From positions 1 through 8,918 of the forward strand of contig CAZOKM010000075.1 of the NCBI GenBank assembly GCA_964580405.1: a DNA stretch of 8,918 nt. Direction: 5' to 3'. Source of the DNA: JAGTRI01 sp964580405. Its GTDB lineage: Archaea; Thermoproteota; Bathyarchaeia; Bathyarchaeales; DTEX01. The notes below the pieces were generated by a model, which saw only the letters and a program-made list of their open reading frames with translations, was not told where the DNA came from and made no database searches. Both the position numbers and the translations under genes were made by a program. This document shows, piece by piece, positions 1 through 7,700 of the stretch (its first letter is position 1; each line of letters begins with the position of its first letter).

Positions 1-1476
1 CGCCTTCCTCAGCTCTTCCCCTTCAGGTTTGGACAGTCTGACCTTCCTGAACCTTTCAGCCAACGAATCGCTACGAACCGAGTATCTTGCCCACTTTTCG
101 AAGTCGCCGTTGCTGTTGTGAAGCGTCAAAGACTTCAGGCTTGCCTTTTTAACAGTTTCCGAAAATCCCCTTAGGCTCCAAGCAATAAGCCCTGTGAAGC
201 TTTTTTCGCCCTTTCCTTCGTAGATGAGGAAGGGCTCGTTCGCCGCCTCGGATTCAGTTTTAAGCCTGCTTTCGAAGTCCAGCACCGCCGCCTGAGCTGT
301 TATATAAGCGTCGGCGCCCGACCTGAATGGGCTGAAGTAGGTGTGCACCTCGCCTGGTCCGCCGCCCTCGAAGAACATGTAATACAGGTGGTCGCTCACC
401 TGGAAGAGCCGCCACAGCCTCAAGTATTCGCTGTCCCCAGACTCCTTGACGAGGGGCTCAAGCCTCCTCACCGAAACGTAGTAGGCCCACTGCATCGTGT
501 TGCCCAGCCAGCCGCTCGCGTCCCTCTTGACGTCGGCCCACGAGACGGTTCCGCCGAGCTCGGGCACGTCGACTTCGCCCACGGGCTTGTACTTGCTTAA
601 AACTTCGGAGGGGGTTTCGAAGCTGAGGTGCTTATACTTGAGGATTTCGTCCGGCAGGTGCCTCAGGAACTCTTGGATGCCCGACTCCGCCCAGTGGTGC
701 TCGCCGAACGTCTCGTAGTCGGGAAATATGCAGACATAATCGCCGGGCGTGTCTGATAGCCACTTCGCATATTTGGGTGCCGTGAGGGGCCACTCGGTCC
801 ACGTTCGGGAAGAGAACCTGAAGCCGATGTCGTCCGTTAATTTATAATTGCGGAGCATCACCTTGATTTTTTCGCAGCCTACGGGCCTATATACGTAGTT
901 TGGAGATTTCCCGTGCAGGATTCTTTCGGCTCCCTCCGTGAAGATGCCATCAAAGCCCATCTTCTCTACGGTTTTGGCGATGACGTTGTTGTAGAGGAGC
1001 TCGGTGTTCTCGAAGACCCTTGGCTTGCTCCCCAGCAAGCTGCGGACAGCCTCCTGGTGCATCTGGACCTGCTCGGTGAACTCGTCTCTTTCGGGGTAGA
1101 GGCTCGCGAGTGAATGGTAGTACGTCTGCCCGACGAACTCCACGCATCCCGTTTCTGCGAGCTGCCTGAAGGATTCCAGCAGGTCCTTGTTGTACGCTTC
1201 ACAATATTCCAAGAATGTTCCTGAGAGGCTGAACGCGACCTTTACTTGTCGGGCTTCCTTCCTGTGCTGGTTAATCTGGTCGAGGAGTATCCTGTTCGAG
1301 GGAAAGTAGCACTTGGCGCACGTCCGCTCGAAGATTTCGCGGTTGAGCTTCTCGTCGAAGTAGTGGCTGAACAGCTCCTTTGTAGACAGGCGCTTGAAGA
1401 GATTGTCGTCCCAGAAGAAGTTCCCCCTCAGGCGGAACGGCTGGTGAACCTCGAACACGAACACGACGTCGGTCAA
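1..1476 (-). CDS. GH57 alpha-amylase-type glycoside hydrolase (3' end beyond window)
   Basis: Family 57 retaining glycosidase, expected to act on alpha-1,4-glucans such as glycogen, starch or maltodextrin. I translated the minus strand: 492 codons are open with no stop to the left edge, so the C-terminus is missing. Numbering from the TTG at 1476, the GH57 signatures appear in order: EVHQPFRL (9-16), a GQTYYH segment, FENTELLYNN with the likely nucleophile E159, and FPDYETFGEHHW with the likely acid/base D253. After these comes the DHLYYMFFEGG...VHTYFSPF segment usual in archaeal GH57 amylases. Residues from about 416 (FLIYEGKG, GDFEKW at 457-462) look like an extra C-terminal module rather than catalytic barrel. 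A TAG lies in frame at 1491-1489, so no upstream ATG is usable. TTG gives MTDVVFVFEVHQPF, the right N-terminus for the family, with AGGGG at 1490-1486 upstream. It is divergent from the glycosyltransferases. The family call is secure; exact substrate and product pattern are not. Confidence 0.9.
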   Translation of the reverse strand, partial: MTDVVFVFEVHQPFRLRGNFFWDDNLFKRLSTKELFSHYFDEKLNREIFERTCAKCYFPSNRILLDQINQHRKEARQVKVAFSLSGTFLEYCEAYNKDLLESFRQLAETGCVEFVGQTYYHSLASLYPERDEFTEQVQMHQEAVRSLLGSKPRVFENTELLYNNVIAKTVEKMGFDGIFTEGAERILHGKSPNYVYRPVGCEKIKVMLRNYKLTDDIGFRFSSRTWTEWPLTAPKYAKWLSDTPGDYVCIFPDYETFGEHHWAESGIQEFLRHLPDEILKYKHLSFETPSEVLSKYKPVGEVDVPELGGTVSWADVKRDASGWLGNTMQWAYYVSVRRLEPLVKESGDSEYLRLWRLFQVSDHLYYMFFEGGGPGEVHTYFSPFRSGADAYITAQAAVLDFESRLKTESEAANEPFLIYEGKGEKSFTGLIAWSLRGFSETVKKASLKSLTLHNSNGDFEKWARYSVRSDSLAERFRKVRLSKPEGEELRKA

Positions 1477-1560
1477 CCAAGGCAGCCCCTAACCATCATT
1501 TCGCCATCTCGCTATTTATGACTAATCGCCACTCAACTTCAGAACCGACATTTCACAAAC

Positions 1561-1570
1561 ACTATATATA
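1561..1570. promoter_or_regulatory. TATA-box-like element ACTATATATA
   Basis: The alternating TA run resembles an archaeal TATA box. On the plus strand it would place transcription start about 25 bases downstream, near 1592-1597, leaving a leader of roughly 50 bases before the ATG at 1646. The run is nearly symmetric, so it could also serve the minus-strand GH57 gene. Assignment is by sequence only. Confidence 0.5.
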
Positions 1571-1617
1571 ATGTTACCATTAATCCTAAAAGCTGGTTGA
1601 CTCGCTGTTCTCTAAAC

Positions 1618-1628
1618 CTACAATGTAG
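1618..1628. repeat. Small palindrome CTACA-A-TGTAG upstream of first glycosyltransferase
   Basis: Five-base perfect arms around a single central base lie about 17 bases before the ATG at 1646, inside the predicted 5' leader. An overlapping pair GTTCT/AGAAC (about 1607-1611 and 1627-1631) could form an alternative stem. This is a possible operator or leader hairpin, but repeats this short occur by chance. Confidence 0.25.
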
Positions 1629-1645
1629 AACGGGTTGAAGGCTGT

Positions 1646-3067
1646 ATGGCAATCAAGATTAGGGTCGATTCCTACGAGGCGGGGGTCGGAGCCGTGGGCG
1701 GCTTGTCCACGTTCCACAACTGCCTCTACCCCAAGCTTGTGAAGAGGGGCTTCGACGTCAAGACCTTCTCGATGCGGTTCAGCCCCGAGCTCCCCGTCAG
1801 AGAAGACTACAAGGGCGTAATCATCAGGCGCCCCTCGACGGACGTGGACCTCGACGTGGCCTACGCTTGGACCTACGACATTCTGAAAAGGCACGGAATC
1901 AGCGTCGACTACCTGACGCCCAGGGAGATATTCGTTGTCTCAAGGTACTTCACGAACTTCGGCGTCGTCCCGTCCCCGTTCAGGATGACCGAGGTGGACC
2001 TCTTCTGCCCCAACGATTGGATGTCCTTCGTAAGAAGCGGTTTGAATGCACTGTTACACTCGAACCTCGTCCAAGCCATCTTCGTCCACTCGACCGAGCC
2101 CGGCAGAATCGGCGGAATCCAGCACAATAATATTAATGGAACTAACGAGAAGCTGGACCTCTCCGACTTCGTGCTGACAGCGGGGGGCGACTACGGCGGC
2201 TCCTTCTACCAAGGGCTCCGGCTCATACGCGACCTCGAGTTCCCGCTCACGTTCAAGATTTTACAAAAACAGCCCAGCTCAGCCCTCTTCGCCGTCAGCA
2301 AAATCCACAGAAAAGAGTACCTCCTCGGTTTGAGGGCCCACGGGATGAGGTTCGGTGAGGTCAAGGACAGGGTCTTCGCGATCTACCACGGCGTGGACAC
2401 AGGCGAGTTCAGGCCCATGCCCGACGTCGAGAAGAAGGGGTTCACGATAGGCTTCATCGGGAGGTGCACCCCGGTCAAGGGCATCGACATAATTCCGGAC
2501 CTAGCAGCCATGCTTGTTAAGGAGATTCCCGAGGTTAGGTTCCACGTCGTGACCAAAACCGAGCCCCAGAACCCGTACTACCTTAGCTTCGTGGACAGAA
2601 TACGGGAAGCGGGGCTCAGCGACATCGTGCTCGTGGACAACACGTTCTACACTGGGGAACAGAAAATCAAGGTCATCAACTCGTGGAGCATGGCGCTTGT
2701 CCCGTCGAGGTACGAGCCCCAGGGGCAGGTTGACCTCGAAGCCATGTCGTGCGGGGTCGTCCCAGCGGTCGGCTTGGGCGGGCTCCGGGAAAAGGTCATC
2801 GACGGATACGATGGCTTGTGGATTAACCCCGACAACGTTCAGGAAACCGCCAACAAGATAATCCAGTTCCAGAAAGGAGCCTACAAGAATAGGAGCCCGG
2901 AGGAAATCGCCCGGAACTGCAGGGAATCCGCGGAGAAGATTTGGGACTGGGAGAAACGGGCCGACGCGCACAAGGAAGTTTACACTTACCTCACGGACGG
3001 CCGCGTGAAAGACATCCCGAGGGACTTGGGACCGCTTTTACTGCCGAGGATGACGGAAGCGCAGTGA
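1646..3067 (+). CDS. GT4-like glycosyltransferase, glycogen/starch-synthase-like (paralogue 1)
   Basis: A GT-B fold retaining glycosyltransferase of 473 residues. It probably transfers glucose from a nucleotide sugar to a glucan or other glycan in the cytoplasm. The N-terminal domain begins with GAVGGLSTFHNCLYPKL, matching the GGL acceptor/donor loop of synthases. It carries PNDW (N123-W125) and HSTEPGR (148-154). The C-terminal domain has IGRCTPVKG with R273 and K278, the usual donor phosphate contacts, and RYEPQGQVDLEAMSCG with the E-x7-E pair E357/E365. The position that is normally HDW reads NDW, unlike the neighbouring paralogue. ATG 1646 directly precedes the first beta strand (IKIRVDSYE), with a purine-rich GGTTGAAGG upstream. 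It is followed 48 bases later by a second, divergent GT4. The family call is firm. Glycogen synthase activity itself is inferred, and other polymer or glycoside products are possible. Confidence 0.85.
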   Translation: MAIKIRVDSYEAGVGAVGGLSTFHNCLYPKLVKRGFDVKTFSMRFSPELPVREDYKGVIIRRPSTDVDLDVAYAWTYDILKRHGISVDYLTPREIFVVSRYFTNFGVVPSPFRMTEVDLFCPNDWMSFVRSGLNALLHSNLVQAIFVHSTEPGRIGGIQHNNINGTNEKLDLSDFVLTAGGDYGGSFYQGLRLIRDLEFPLTFKILQKQPSSALFAVSKIHRKEYLLGLRAHGMRFGEVKDRVFAIYHGVDTGEFRPMPDVEKKGFTIGFIGRCTPVKGIDIIPDLAAMLVKEIPEVRFHVVTKTEPQNPYYLSFVDRIREAGLSDIVLVDNTFYTGEQKIKVINSWSMALVPSRYEPQGQVDLEAMSCGVVPAVGLGGLREKVIDGYDGLWINPDNVQETANKIIQFQKGAYKNRSPEEIARNCRESAEKIWDWEKRADAHKEVYTYLTDGRVKDIPRDLGPLLLPRMTEAQ

Positions 3068-3089
3068 TTCCAATAAAACGCGGTAATAA

Positions 3090-3097
3090 GCTATTTA
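3090..3097 (+). promoter_or_regulatory. Possible TATA box (CTATTTAC) for second glycosyltransferase
   Basis: An AT-rich element sits in the 48-base gap between the two glycosyltransferase genes, about 20-26 bases upstream of the ATG at 3116. That spacing fits a leaderless or very short-leader archaeal transcript. There is no obvious ribosome binding site before 3116. It is a weak match to the TTTATA consensus, and read-through from the upstream gene is equally possible. Confidence 0.3.
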
Positions 3098-3115
3098 CAT
3101 CAATTACGACAACAT

Positions 3116-4300
3116 ATGGCGTGGCCTAGCTCAATGAAAATCTGCATGTTAACCTGGGAGTATCCCCCGCGGATTGTGGGCGGCTTGGCGCGGCACTGCC
3201 ACGGCTTGGCGAGGGCATTGGCTAGGCTGGACCACGAGGTCCACGTCGTCACCCTTGAGTTTCCGGGAACCTCCGAGTACGAGGAGGTTGACGGCGTGAA
3301 GGTGCACCGCGTGAAAATCGAGCTGGGGCACCCCAACTTCATCACTTGGTCTCTCATTTTCAACCACTTCATGGAAAAGAGGGTCGCCGCGTTAAGCCGC
3401 CAAGTAAATTTCGACGTTGTCCACACTCACGACTGGCTGACAACCCCCGCTGGTGTCGCATCGAAAAACTTCATGAACAAGCCCTTCGTCTGCACCGTCC
3501 ACAGCACCGAAATGGGGCGCGTGCGGGAGCTCCGGAACCCCGACTCGTACACGATTGACGGTTTGGAGTGGTGGATGATGTTCGAGGCGAAGCAGGTCAT
3601 GCTGTGCAGCGACTCCATGAAGGCGGAAATCAGCGACCACTTCCACCTGCCCCCAGAAAAGGTGAACGTCATTCCTAACGCCATTGACGCGTCCGAATAC
3701 GACCGACCCGTGGACAAGGGGGCCGTAAGACGACGGTATGGTATTGGATCGAAGGACAGGCTCGTCGTCTACATCGGCAGGCTCGTCCCCCAGAAGGGCG
3801 TCGAATACCTGATCGGCGCGGTAACACAGATCGTAAGGCAGCACGGCGACGCTAAGTTCCTCATCGCAGGAGACGGCTGGTCCCGAAGCCACCTCGAAGA
3901 CATGGCGAGGGCAACGGGGCAAGGCGACAAAATTCGTTTCCTCGGCTTCATCTCGGACTCCGAGCGCGTGGAGCTCCTGAAGAGCGGGGACGCGCTTGTG
4001 ATTCCGTCGATTTACGAGCCGTTCGGCATAGTCGCGTTGGAGGGCATGGCAGCAGGCGTGCCTGTCGTCGCGTCGAACGTTGGCGGGTTGTCCGAAATCA
4101 TCGAGCACGACCGAACCGGGATGCTTGCGTACAAGGAAAACCCCGGATCCGTGGCTTGGTGCGTGAACAAAGTCTTGTCTGATGGTGACCATTCTCGGTG
4201 GCTTACCCAAAACGCTAAAAAGCGGGTCGAAGACGTGTATAGCTGGGAATCCGTGGCGAGAAAGGTTTCCAAAGTCTACGAAAGGGCATGCAGAGGGTGA
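3116..4300 (+). CDS. GT4 glycosyltransferase, glycogen/starch-synthase-like (paralogue 2)
   Basis: A GT-B retaining glycosyltransferase of 394 residues, or 388 if translation begins at the second ATG (3134). The second start gives MKICMLTWEYPPRIVGGLARH, the classic beginning of archaeal synthase-like GT4 enzymes, and is my preferred functional N-terminus. The six extra residues MAWPSS fit no conserved element. Landmarks, numbered from 3116: WEYPPRIVGGLARH donor loop, THDW with H105, HSTEMGR (129-135), IGRLVPQKG with R222 and K227, and YEPFGIVALEGMAAG with E301/E309 as the E-x7-E pair. All key residues are present, so it should be active. Likely role is elongation of an alpha-glucan from a nucleotide-glucose donor, in line with the divergent GH57 gene. 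A different sugar or acceptor cannot be excluded. The stop TGA is embedded in the ribosome binding site of the next gene, implying translational coupling. Confidence 0.88.
   Translation: MAWPSSMKICMLTWEYPPRIVGGLARHCHGLARALARLDHEVHVVTLEFPGTSEYEEVDGVKVHRVKIELGHPNFITWSLIFNHFMEKRVAALSRQVNFDVVHTHDWLTTPAGVASKNFMNKPFVCTVHSTEMGRVRELRNPDSYTIDGLEWWMMFEAKQVMLCSDSMKAEISDHFHLPPEKVNVIPNAIDASEYDRPVDKGAVRRRYGIGSKDRLVVYIGRLVPQKGVEYLIGAVTQIVRQHGDAKFLIAGDGWSRSHLEDMARATGQGDKIRFLGFISDSERVELLKSGDALVIPSIYEPFGIVALEGMAAGVPVVASNVGGLSEIIEHDRTGMLAYKENPGSVAWCVNKVLSDGDHSRWLTQNAKKRVEDVYSWESVARKVSKVYERACRG
4295..4300 (+). promoter_or_regulatory. Ribosome binding site GGGTGA deciding the wHTH start
   Basis: GGGTGA lies six bases before ATG 4307 and overlaps the TGA stop of the preceding glycosyltransferase. 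It matches the GGTG(A) core of archaeal Shine-Dalgarno sequences. This favours ATG 4307 over the in-frame TTG at 4301, which would sit directly on the site with no spacing. Confidence 0.6.
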
Positions 4301-4306
4301 TTGCGG

Positions 4307-4564
4307 ATGGGTCTGAGGGGCTACTCGATGCCGGAGGAGATTTACTTCCTATGCCTGCTCCACAACGTCGGCGCAACGAGCTCCGAGAGGTCGCTGACGC
4401 TGGAGGAGATTGCCCGCTGGACGGTCATGGACGCGCAGAGCGTGAAGGCGCAGCTCGAGAAGCTCGTCAACACCGAGTACGTGCAGAGGTCCTTCAGGGA
4501 AGGCTCCGAAAGGTTCCACGTCACCATCAACGGCATCAGAAAAGTCCTCAGCATGTACAGCTAA
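4307..4564 (+). CDS. Small winged helix-turn-helix protein, probable transcription regulator
   Basis: An 85-residue, single-domain protein. Residues 8-22 form a helix (MPEEIYFLCLLHNVG). Residues 31-41 (TLEEIARWTVM) and 42-57 (DAQSVKAQLEKLVNTE) form a helix-turn-helix, with the second as probable recognition helix. Residues 58-72 (YVQRSFREGSERFHV) fit the two-stranded wing, and INGIRKVLSMY is a closing helix. There is no ligand-binding or dimerisation domain, so it may act as a compact DNA-binding switch or partner of another protein. Its start is six bases after the glycosyltransferase stop, and its codon use is the same GC-rich type, so it belongs to the glucan block rather than the AT-rich gene downstream. 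A plausible target is the divergent promoter at 1477-1645. I recognise the fold pattern only; no named family is claimed. Confidence 0.7.
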   Translation: MGLRGYSMPEEIYFLCLLHNVGATSSERSLTLEEIARWTVMDAQSVKAQLEKLVNTEYVQRSFREGSERFHVTINGIRKVLSMYS

Positions 4565-4574
4565 AAAAGATCGC

Positions 4575-4593
4575 AAGGAAAATAATTTTCCTT
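4575..4593. repeat. Perfect inverted repeat, possible terminator hairpin
   Basis: Arms AAGGAAAA (4575-4582) and TTTTCCTT (4586-4593) flank a three-base centre, starting ten bases after the wHTH stop. It may end transcription of the glucan block. On the plus strand it is followed by TTAAAAATAT rather than a clean T run. On the minus strand the hairpin is followed by TTTTTT (complement of 4563-4569 area), but no gene reads through from that side. It could instead be a protein binding site or a relic at the composition boundary. Confidence 0.4.
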
Positions 4594-4610
4594 TAAAAAT
4601 ATAATTCTAA

Positions 4611-4639
4611 TAATCTGAATTGGATTAATTTTATTAATC
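4611..4639. repeat. Cluster of TAATC/GATTAA inverted motifs
   Basis: TAATC (4611-4615), GATTAA (4623-4628) and TTAATC (4634-4639) recur in alternating orientation, with the last two forming a 6-base inverted repeat around TTTTA. They sit 22-50 bases upstream of the TATA box of the helicase gene, where an archaeal activator or repressor could bind. In sequence this AT-rich, chance is a serious alternative. Confidence 0.25.
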
Positions 4640-4660
4640 TTTAGTATGATAAAAATCACA

Positions 4661-4666
4661 TTTATA
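4661..4666 (+). promoter_or_regulatory. TATA box (TTTATA) for the helicase-nuclease gene
   Basis: TTTATA matches the core archaeal TATA box. Transcription would begin about 25 bases on, near 4690, giving a leader of about 30-35 bases that contains AAAGGA at 4706-4711, 12 bases before the GTG start. This suggests the large gene has its own promoter, independent of the upstream operon. Confidence 0.45.
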
Positions 4667-4723
4667 GGTCTAGAAGAAAATATTAAATAACAACGAAAAG
4701 TAACTAAAGGACAGTGTTAAGCT

Positions 4724-7700
4724 GTGTTCTTTGAGGATAATGTTCTTTCTAAAACTAATCAGATAACCAAGGATAATACTGAATTTGATAAGTACCTACC
4801 AGTTTTAGAAAATATTGAATTGTGGAAGAAGTATCTATTGGACCTTACTCGGCGTAATAGATTACTTTACCTTACTGAACAAAGAGCTCAAAGATTGGTT
4901 GAGATAAAGTCTCCTAACATTCTGCAATTAATGAATAATCTTGTGAAGAAAGGTCATTCTCTAAATTTTCCTATTCAAAATAATATACAGTCTACGTTGG
5001 AAAAAACGATATCCAAAGGGGAAGTTGAAAATGAAGCTGGAATTCGAAAAGGTGACATAGAAACAAATTTCTCTGTCAATGAATTGCAGTATCATTTATA
5101 TAGACTGCGACGAGAATGGTTAACTTGGCAAGAGGAACAAGGGATTCAGACCCTTTTTCTTTCCACTGGTTTCTTGAAATGGAAAGATTCGCAATCACCA
5201 AATGATGAATATTTTGCACCAATAATTTTAATCCCAGTTGGTTTAGAGAAAAAATCTCTCGATGAACCATATACATTGACGCATATTGAGGAAGACATTG
5301 TTGTTAATCCAGCGCTTCAATTTAAATTAAAGACAGATTTTGGTATCGATTTACCTGAAATATCAAATGATTTTGATGGAGAATTCGTGGAACAGTACCT
5401 ACGGCAATTAGAAGATATCTTCAGAAAATCTGGTTGGCAAGTAACGCATGAAGCAAGACTTGGTAGATTCACATATGAGAAGTTTGTTATGTATAACGAT
5501 TTAACCTATCATCGTAATGAAGCATGTAAGCATCCAATTATTTGCGAATTAGCAAAAGTTCCTTTTGACTATCATGAAGAGTCAATACAAATATCAGACA
5601 ATATTGATGATGTTACGAATCCTGTCAGTGTATTTCCAATACTTGATGCTGATTCAAGTCAAATAGAAGTGTTGTTAAGAGCCAGAAGCGGTCAGAATCT
5701 TGTAATTCAAGGTCCTCCTGGTACAGGAAAATCACAAACAATCGCTAACTTGATTGCACAAGGGTTGAGAGAAAATAAGAAGATTTTATTCGTCAGTGAA
5801 AAAATGGCTGCTTTAGAAGTAGTTAATCGTAGGCTTAAAGCCACAGGTTTATCCTTCGCTTGCCTTGAAATTCATAGCCATAAAAGTGATAAAGTTAAAG
5901 TTGTACAGGAACTTGCGAAAACGCTTTATTATGCAATGAACACTAACGTTGAGCTAAATATTTGGGAACAATATGAAAAATTAATACGTTTACGAGATCA
6001 ACTGAATAACTATGTAAAGGAACTGCACACACCTCGGGGTAAACTTGGGTTTTCAGCTTTTCAAGTTCATGGCAGACTTTCTAAAGTCTTAAACGCCCCC
6101 AAGATTGAGTTCGTGCTACCCACAACCATGGCAACAGAAGTATCATTTGAATATCTTGATAAACTTCTTGAAATTATAAGTCAAGTGCAACTCATCAGTC
6201 ATGTTTTCAATAATCTTGTCAATCACCCTTGGTATGGAATAGAGGTTAAATCGGAAAATTACTCAAATTTACTTTTTATAGATGAAATTATAGGAAATAT
6301 TAATTATTTTCAAGACGCATTATCAGCGTTACAGGGAATTTTGATAAAAGTAACTATTGAAATTGGCATTAATACTCCTACCTCATTCGAAGAAACAGAA
6401 AGATTAGTTAAATTGCTTCAATTACTATCTAAACCACAACCCATAGTTCAAAACTGGCTTAATTTTTCTATCAGTGATCTAGAAGGGCTTATTCAAGAAG
6501 CAAATATTTGGAACGATCGGTGTTTGAAACTAAGAGAACAAAAGGATATTTTAAATAAAAAATTCAATTTGAAAATATTGACACTTCCAATTAGAGAACT
6601 ACTAGGAAAATTCAGTGGGGATTACAGGAGTACATTTAGATTTATAAAGTCTGATTATCGTCAGGATCTTAAGACTTTGAAACAATATTACGTTCTAAAT
6701 AACAATTTGAGTTATGAAAATGCCTGTCATGGGCTTTCAACTGCAGAAACAATCCTTATTGAAACTGAATGGCTCGAGCAAAATCACGCCAAAGCAGTAG
6801 AATTGTTTGGTCATTTTTATCATAATGAAATGACAGACTGGGATATCATAATACACAACCTAGAATGGCTCAAGAACGTTATTTGTTTGACAAACAATGT
6901 AAAGTTACCACAAAAGATTGCTGAGTTAATGTTATTTCCAGAAAAAATTTCTCAATCTGGAGATAATATACTTAATTCGATTACACCGATAATGAATAGA
7001 ATTTCTGAAGTTGCAGAAAAATTTTCTTCAATTTTAGTAAATTTTGATATTGAAGGCGAAAGTTACAAAACAGCTCCATTTCCTATCTTATTGAAGTGGC
7101 TGCGTACTAAAATACATTCTGAGGATTTAATGGATTGGCTGAAATATCAAAGAGCAATGAGGAATTGTCAAAATGTAAGCCTAGAAGATTTTATTAAAAC
7201 GGCTAAAAATAATCAAATATTAGCAAAAGATCTTCAGGAGACATTTTTACAACGATTTTGGAAGTGTTGGTTGACAGAAGTATATCAAGAGTCACCCATA
7301 TTAGCAGAATTCACAGCAACCTCTCATGAGCAAATTATACAAGAATTTAAGAATCTCGACAATAAATTAAAAGAAGTAACTATCAGGATTATTCAACAGA
7401 ATGTCAAACAGGCACAGCCGACAGCTGACACTGCCACTGCACGAGAATCTCAGATGGGTATACTTCTTCGAGAAGCACAAAAACGACGTAGAATTAAACC
7501 TCTTCGTAGGCTTTTCGCAGAAATTCCGCACATTATCCAAGAACTTAAGCCTTGTTTACTTATGAGCCCACTTTCAGTTGCCAGTTATCTTGGTACGAGC
7601 CCATTTTCGTTTGATATGGTAATTTTTGATGAGGCTTCGCAAATACCTCCAGCAGATGCCATTGGCTCTATTCTGAGAAGCCCACAATTAATAGTAGCAG

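Larger units (their letters stand above)
1477..1645. promoter_or_regulatory. Divergent intergenic region between GH57 and glycosyltransferase genes
   Basis: This gap of 169 bases separates the minus-strand GH57 gene from the plus-strand glycosyltransferase and must carry both promoters. It is more AT-rich than the flanking genes. It contains a TATA-like run (1561-1570), a second weak AT element readable on the minus strand (CATAAATAG, 1520-1512), and a small palindrome CTACA-A-TGTAG (1618-1628). No RNA gene or extra ORF is supported here. Confidence 0.6.
4565..4723 (+). promoter_or_regulatory. AT-rich spacer and promoter region before the helicase gene
   Basis: These 159 bases carry no gene. 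They mark the junction between GC-rich and AT-rich sequence. They hold a perfect inverted repeat (4575-4593), a cluster of GATTA/TAATC motifs (4611-4639), a TATA box (TTTATA, 4661-4666) and a purine-rich AAAGGA (4706-4711) before the GTG start at 4724. Confidence 0.6.

Noticed and set aside
343..1521. Several short plus-strand ORFs (343-600, 497-718, 913-1113, 1246-1521)
   Set aside because: All lie opposite the GH57 catalytic domain, whose motifs are clear on the minus strand.
2501..2971. Minus-strand ORF of 156 codons opposite the first glycosyltransferase
   Set aside because: Antisense shadow of conserved GT-B C-terminal domain; composition is proline/valine-rich without domain features.
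3392..4210. Long minus-strand ORF (272 codons) opposite the second glycosyltransferase
   Set aside because: It lies wholly inside a well-supported GT4 gene, has no recognisable motif, and is explained by GC-rich codon structure producing open antisense frames.
4288..4596. Alternative plus-frame ORF of 102 codons overlapping the wHTH gene
   Set aside because: It is arginine/alanine-rich low-complexity translation of the wrong frame; the 4307-4564 frame has a proper ribosome binding site and a coherent wHTH pattern.
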